DNA from: Promethearchaeota archaeon
GTDB lineage: Archaea; Asgardarchaeota; Lokiarchaeia; Sigynarchaeales; SOKP01
DNA: 7,160 bases
Assembly: GCA_030620005.1 (NCBI GenBank)
Contig: JAUXAJ010000265.1
Span: 1-7,160, forward strand
Reading direction: 5' to 3'
Positions within the stretch are counted from its first letter, which is position 1, and each line of letters begins with the position of its first letter. The notes under the pieces were generated by a model, which was given only the letters and a program-made list of their open reading frames with translations, ran no database searches and was not told the origin of the DNA. Position numbers and translations under genes: made by a program. Positions 5,919 to 7,160 of the stretch are shown one piece after another.

Positions 5919-7160
5919 ATGTCGAAAAAAGGCGCAAAATTAAAAATTGACGAGTATAAAGGTCCTCTAGGCTCAATCAAGGGTTTTGAACTCACTACGG
6001 GTAAAATAAGCTGGGGTGACGAGACAGAATGGGAACCTATGGGCCCTACCCCTCAACCTCATATACCCACGCTCCGATCCTGGTTTTTCAAGATGATGGA
6101 GCGATATAAACCGTTCTACATGCCTATTTGTGATATGCTTGAAAACAATTAGTTTTCTAGGTCAAAGTGTTGCCTTTGCACGTACGGCAAATGCAACCTT
6201 TCAAAAGGCAGAACGGGGGCTTGCGGAATTAACATAGAAGGAGCATGTGCAAAGATAGTTGAAATTGCGTGTTGTATTGGAGCGGCTTGCCATAGTGCTC
6301 ACGGCGACCACTTGCTTCATTGGTTAAAAGAGAAATATGGTAATGTGCCAATTAATTTTGGGAATAACATTGCCGTAGAGATGCCCCATCTTCGATTGGT
6401 TGTTGGGATGAAGCCAGAAACCTTAGAAGATTTAGAAACTGCGATGGAGTGGGTTCACTTTACAATCACTCATTTATTAGCGTCAGGCCACACGGGTCAA
6501 GAGAGTTCTTATTTTGATTACGAAGCCAAAAGCTTTTTAGCGGGGTTAGCAGATTCCGTCGGCATGGAGATCTCTGATGCTGCTCAAATTGCAGCTTATG
6601 GTTTTCCATTGGGAGAAGCAGATGTTCCTATAGTGGAGTTAGGAATGGGTACAATGGACGTTGAAAATAAAGCGACAATTCTCATGGTAGGGCATAATGT
6701 TGCCCCAGGTGTAGAACTTGTTGACTACATGAGAGAAAACAACTTAGAGAGTAAAGTAGATGTTGGTGCTATTTGTTGTACAGCATTAGATCTTACTAGA
6801 TACTATTCAGGTGCTAAAATCGTTGGATCTCTTTCCCGACAGATGTTTTTCATTCGATCTGGGCTTGCCGATGTCGTAATGGTTGATGAGCAATGTGTTA
6901 ATTTACGTTGCCACGAACAAGCAAAATTAGTTAATACTCCCTTTATTGCCACAAACGAAAAAATAATGGCGGGATTACCCGATAGAACTGACGATCCAGC
7001 GGATGAAATCATTGACGATTTAATAAGCGGCAAGATGGACGGAGTGTTAATCCTAGACCCGATTAAGGCAGGAAAAGTTGCCGTTGAAACTGCTATTAGG
7101 GTTAAACCTATAAGAAAAGGCAAAAGTGCCGTTCCCGACGAACAAGGATGTATTGACATG
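5919..7160 (+). CDS. cdhA: CO dehydrogenase/acetyl-CoA synthase alpha subunit, in-frame TAG
   Basis: CdhA is the nickel-iron CO dehydrogenase subunit of the archaeal acetyl-CoA decarbonylase/synthase complex; it interconverts CO2 and CO for acetyl-CoA synthesis or cleavage in the Wood-Ljungdahl pathway. The N-terminal EPMGPTP (39-45) and R-Y-K-P-F text fit the family. C71 begins the Cys motif of the B and D clusters, which resumes at C84-C85-L-C87-x4-C92 and C102 (numbering TAG as residue 78). H125, H128 and H131, the G-H-T-G-Q-E-S block (from G190), C286-C287-T-A-L-D-L-T-R-Y and D-E-Q-C326 are C-cluster-side family blocks. The window ends at codon 414 of what is usually about 800, so the ferredoxin-like inserts and C-terminus are outside. 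TAG at 6150-6152 interrupts the frame inside a 30-nt insertion, after which 336 conserved codons follow without a stop. No ATG, GTG or TTG start lies close enough after TAG to keep the Cys motif. Whether a full protein is made depends on how TAG is handled. Confidence 0.93.
6138..6167 (+). other. 30-nt stop-containing insertion in cdhA
   Basis: Between the codons for M73 and C84 lie ten extra codons, read as L-E-N-N-stop-F-S-R-S-K. Taking them out gives C-D-M-C-C-L-C-T-Y-G-K-C, the spacing I recall for CdhA (C-D-x-C-C-x-C-x4-C). The boundary can slide one base left with no change in the joined sequence, since a G precedes the insertion and also ends it; sliding two to six bases left changes only the two residues between the Cys positions. 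The RNA can fold: GAAAAC (6141-6146) pairs with GTTTTC (6152-6157) around AATTA, and CTT (6138-6140) pairs with AAG (6165-6167). The two ends are thus held together, with a seven-base bulge on the 3' side. The TAG sits in the loop and first stem base. Confidence 0.75.
6164..6201 (+). promoter_or_regulatory. Long stem-loop just after the cdhA TAG
   Basis: AAAG (6164-6167) pairs with CTTT (6198-6201), GTTGC (6169-6173) with GCAAC (6193-6197), and TTTGC (6175-6179) with GCAAA (6187-6191), around ACGTACG. That is 14 base pairs with one bulged T (6168) and one C-T mismatch. It begins 12 nt after the TAG and covers the codons of the Cys cluster. About seven of twelve codons here end in G or C, unusual for this DNA, which fits selection for pairing. 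It shares AAAG with the closing stem of the insertion, so the two folds compete at that point. Confidence 0.6.

Noticed and set aside
6131..6172. Canonical bulge-helix-bulge intron around the cdhA insertion
   Set aside because: For each splice position that keeps the Cys motif, the four-pair central helix and flanking helices failed by hand. A relaxed motif remains possible.
6150..6201. Selenocysteine insertion
   Set aside because: The interrupting codon is TAG, not TGA. The stem-loop lies in the coding region and lacks the features of archaeal SECIS elements, which usually sit in the untranslated part.
6153..6345. Translation restart after TAG giving a shortened CdhA
   Set aside because: No ATG, GTG or TTG occurs in frame until well past the Cys cluster (first TTG in the H-L-L-H-W block), so a restarted protein would lack the B-cluster ligands.
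6803..7159. Minus-strand open frame opposite cdhA
   Set aside because: It lies antisense to conserved CdhA blocks and has no features of its own.
1..7160. tRNA, rRNA, CRISPR arrays, insertion sequences
   Set aside because: I looked for cloverleaf-like stems, regularly spaced repeats with unique spacers and transposase-like frames and saw none.

Overview
The window looks like chromosomal DNA of an Asgard-type archaeon, probably from the Lokiarchaeal side. It is very AT-rich and its genes sit far apart. Archaeal TATA-like boxes lie about 57-65 nt before several start codons. The gene set mixes an archaeal carbonyl-branch enzyme (CdhA), an archaeal ribbon-helix-helix regulator and eukaryote-like signalling parts: an Arf/Ras-type GTPase with an N-terminal extension, a V4R/Bet3-fold protein and a longin-like protein. 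The taxonomic call is inference from gene content; the window has no rRNA.

Layout: 1-479 (-) is the 5' part of a longin-like protein that probably starts at TTG inside a set of 19-bp direct repeats. 480-1073 is AT-rich spacer. 1074-1379 (+) is a CopG/RHH regulator ending in TAG, followed by a clear hairpin plus T-tract at 1429-1455. 1456-2031 is spacer holding a 42-bp tandem duplication. 2032-2838 (+) is an unrecognised coiled-coil protein. After a single TAA the same frame stays open into 2875-3324, a zinc-ribbon protein with three 23-residue Trp repeats and a local GC-rich island. 3606-4646 (+) is the GTPase and 4885-5481 (+) the V4R protein. 5482-5918 is spacer with a possible 35-codon gene at 5641-5748 followed by a hairpin. 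5919-7160 (+) is the first half of cdhA, running off the window.

The most striking feature is in cdhA. The reading frame is interrupted at 6150-6152 by TAG, exactly inside the Cys cluster that binds the B and D iron-sulfur clusters. The TAG lies in a 30-nt, frame-preserving insertion (6138-6167). Removing it restores the motif C-D-M-C-C-L-C-T-Y-G-K-C that I recall from CdhA proteins. The insertion folds on itself with its two ends paired, and the next 37 nt can form a second long stem-loop. Possible explanations are excision from the mRNA, ribosome bypassing, UAG read as an amino acid (pyrrolysine being the obvious candidate), or a recently broken gene. The conserved frame of 336 codons after TAG argues against old decay.

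The GTPase, V4R and longin-like genes form a loose neighbourhood of small-GTPase signalling parts; their functional link is inferred from fold knowledge (TRAPP Bet3 subunits share the V4R fold and act on Rab GTPases). cdhA belongs to the acetyl-CoA decarbonylase/synthase complex of the Wood-Ljungdahl pathway and has no visible functional tie to the others.
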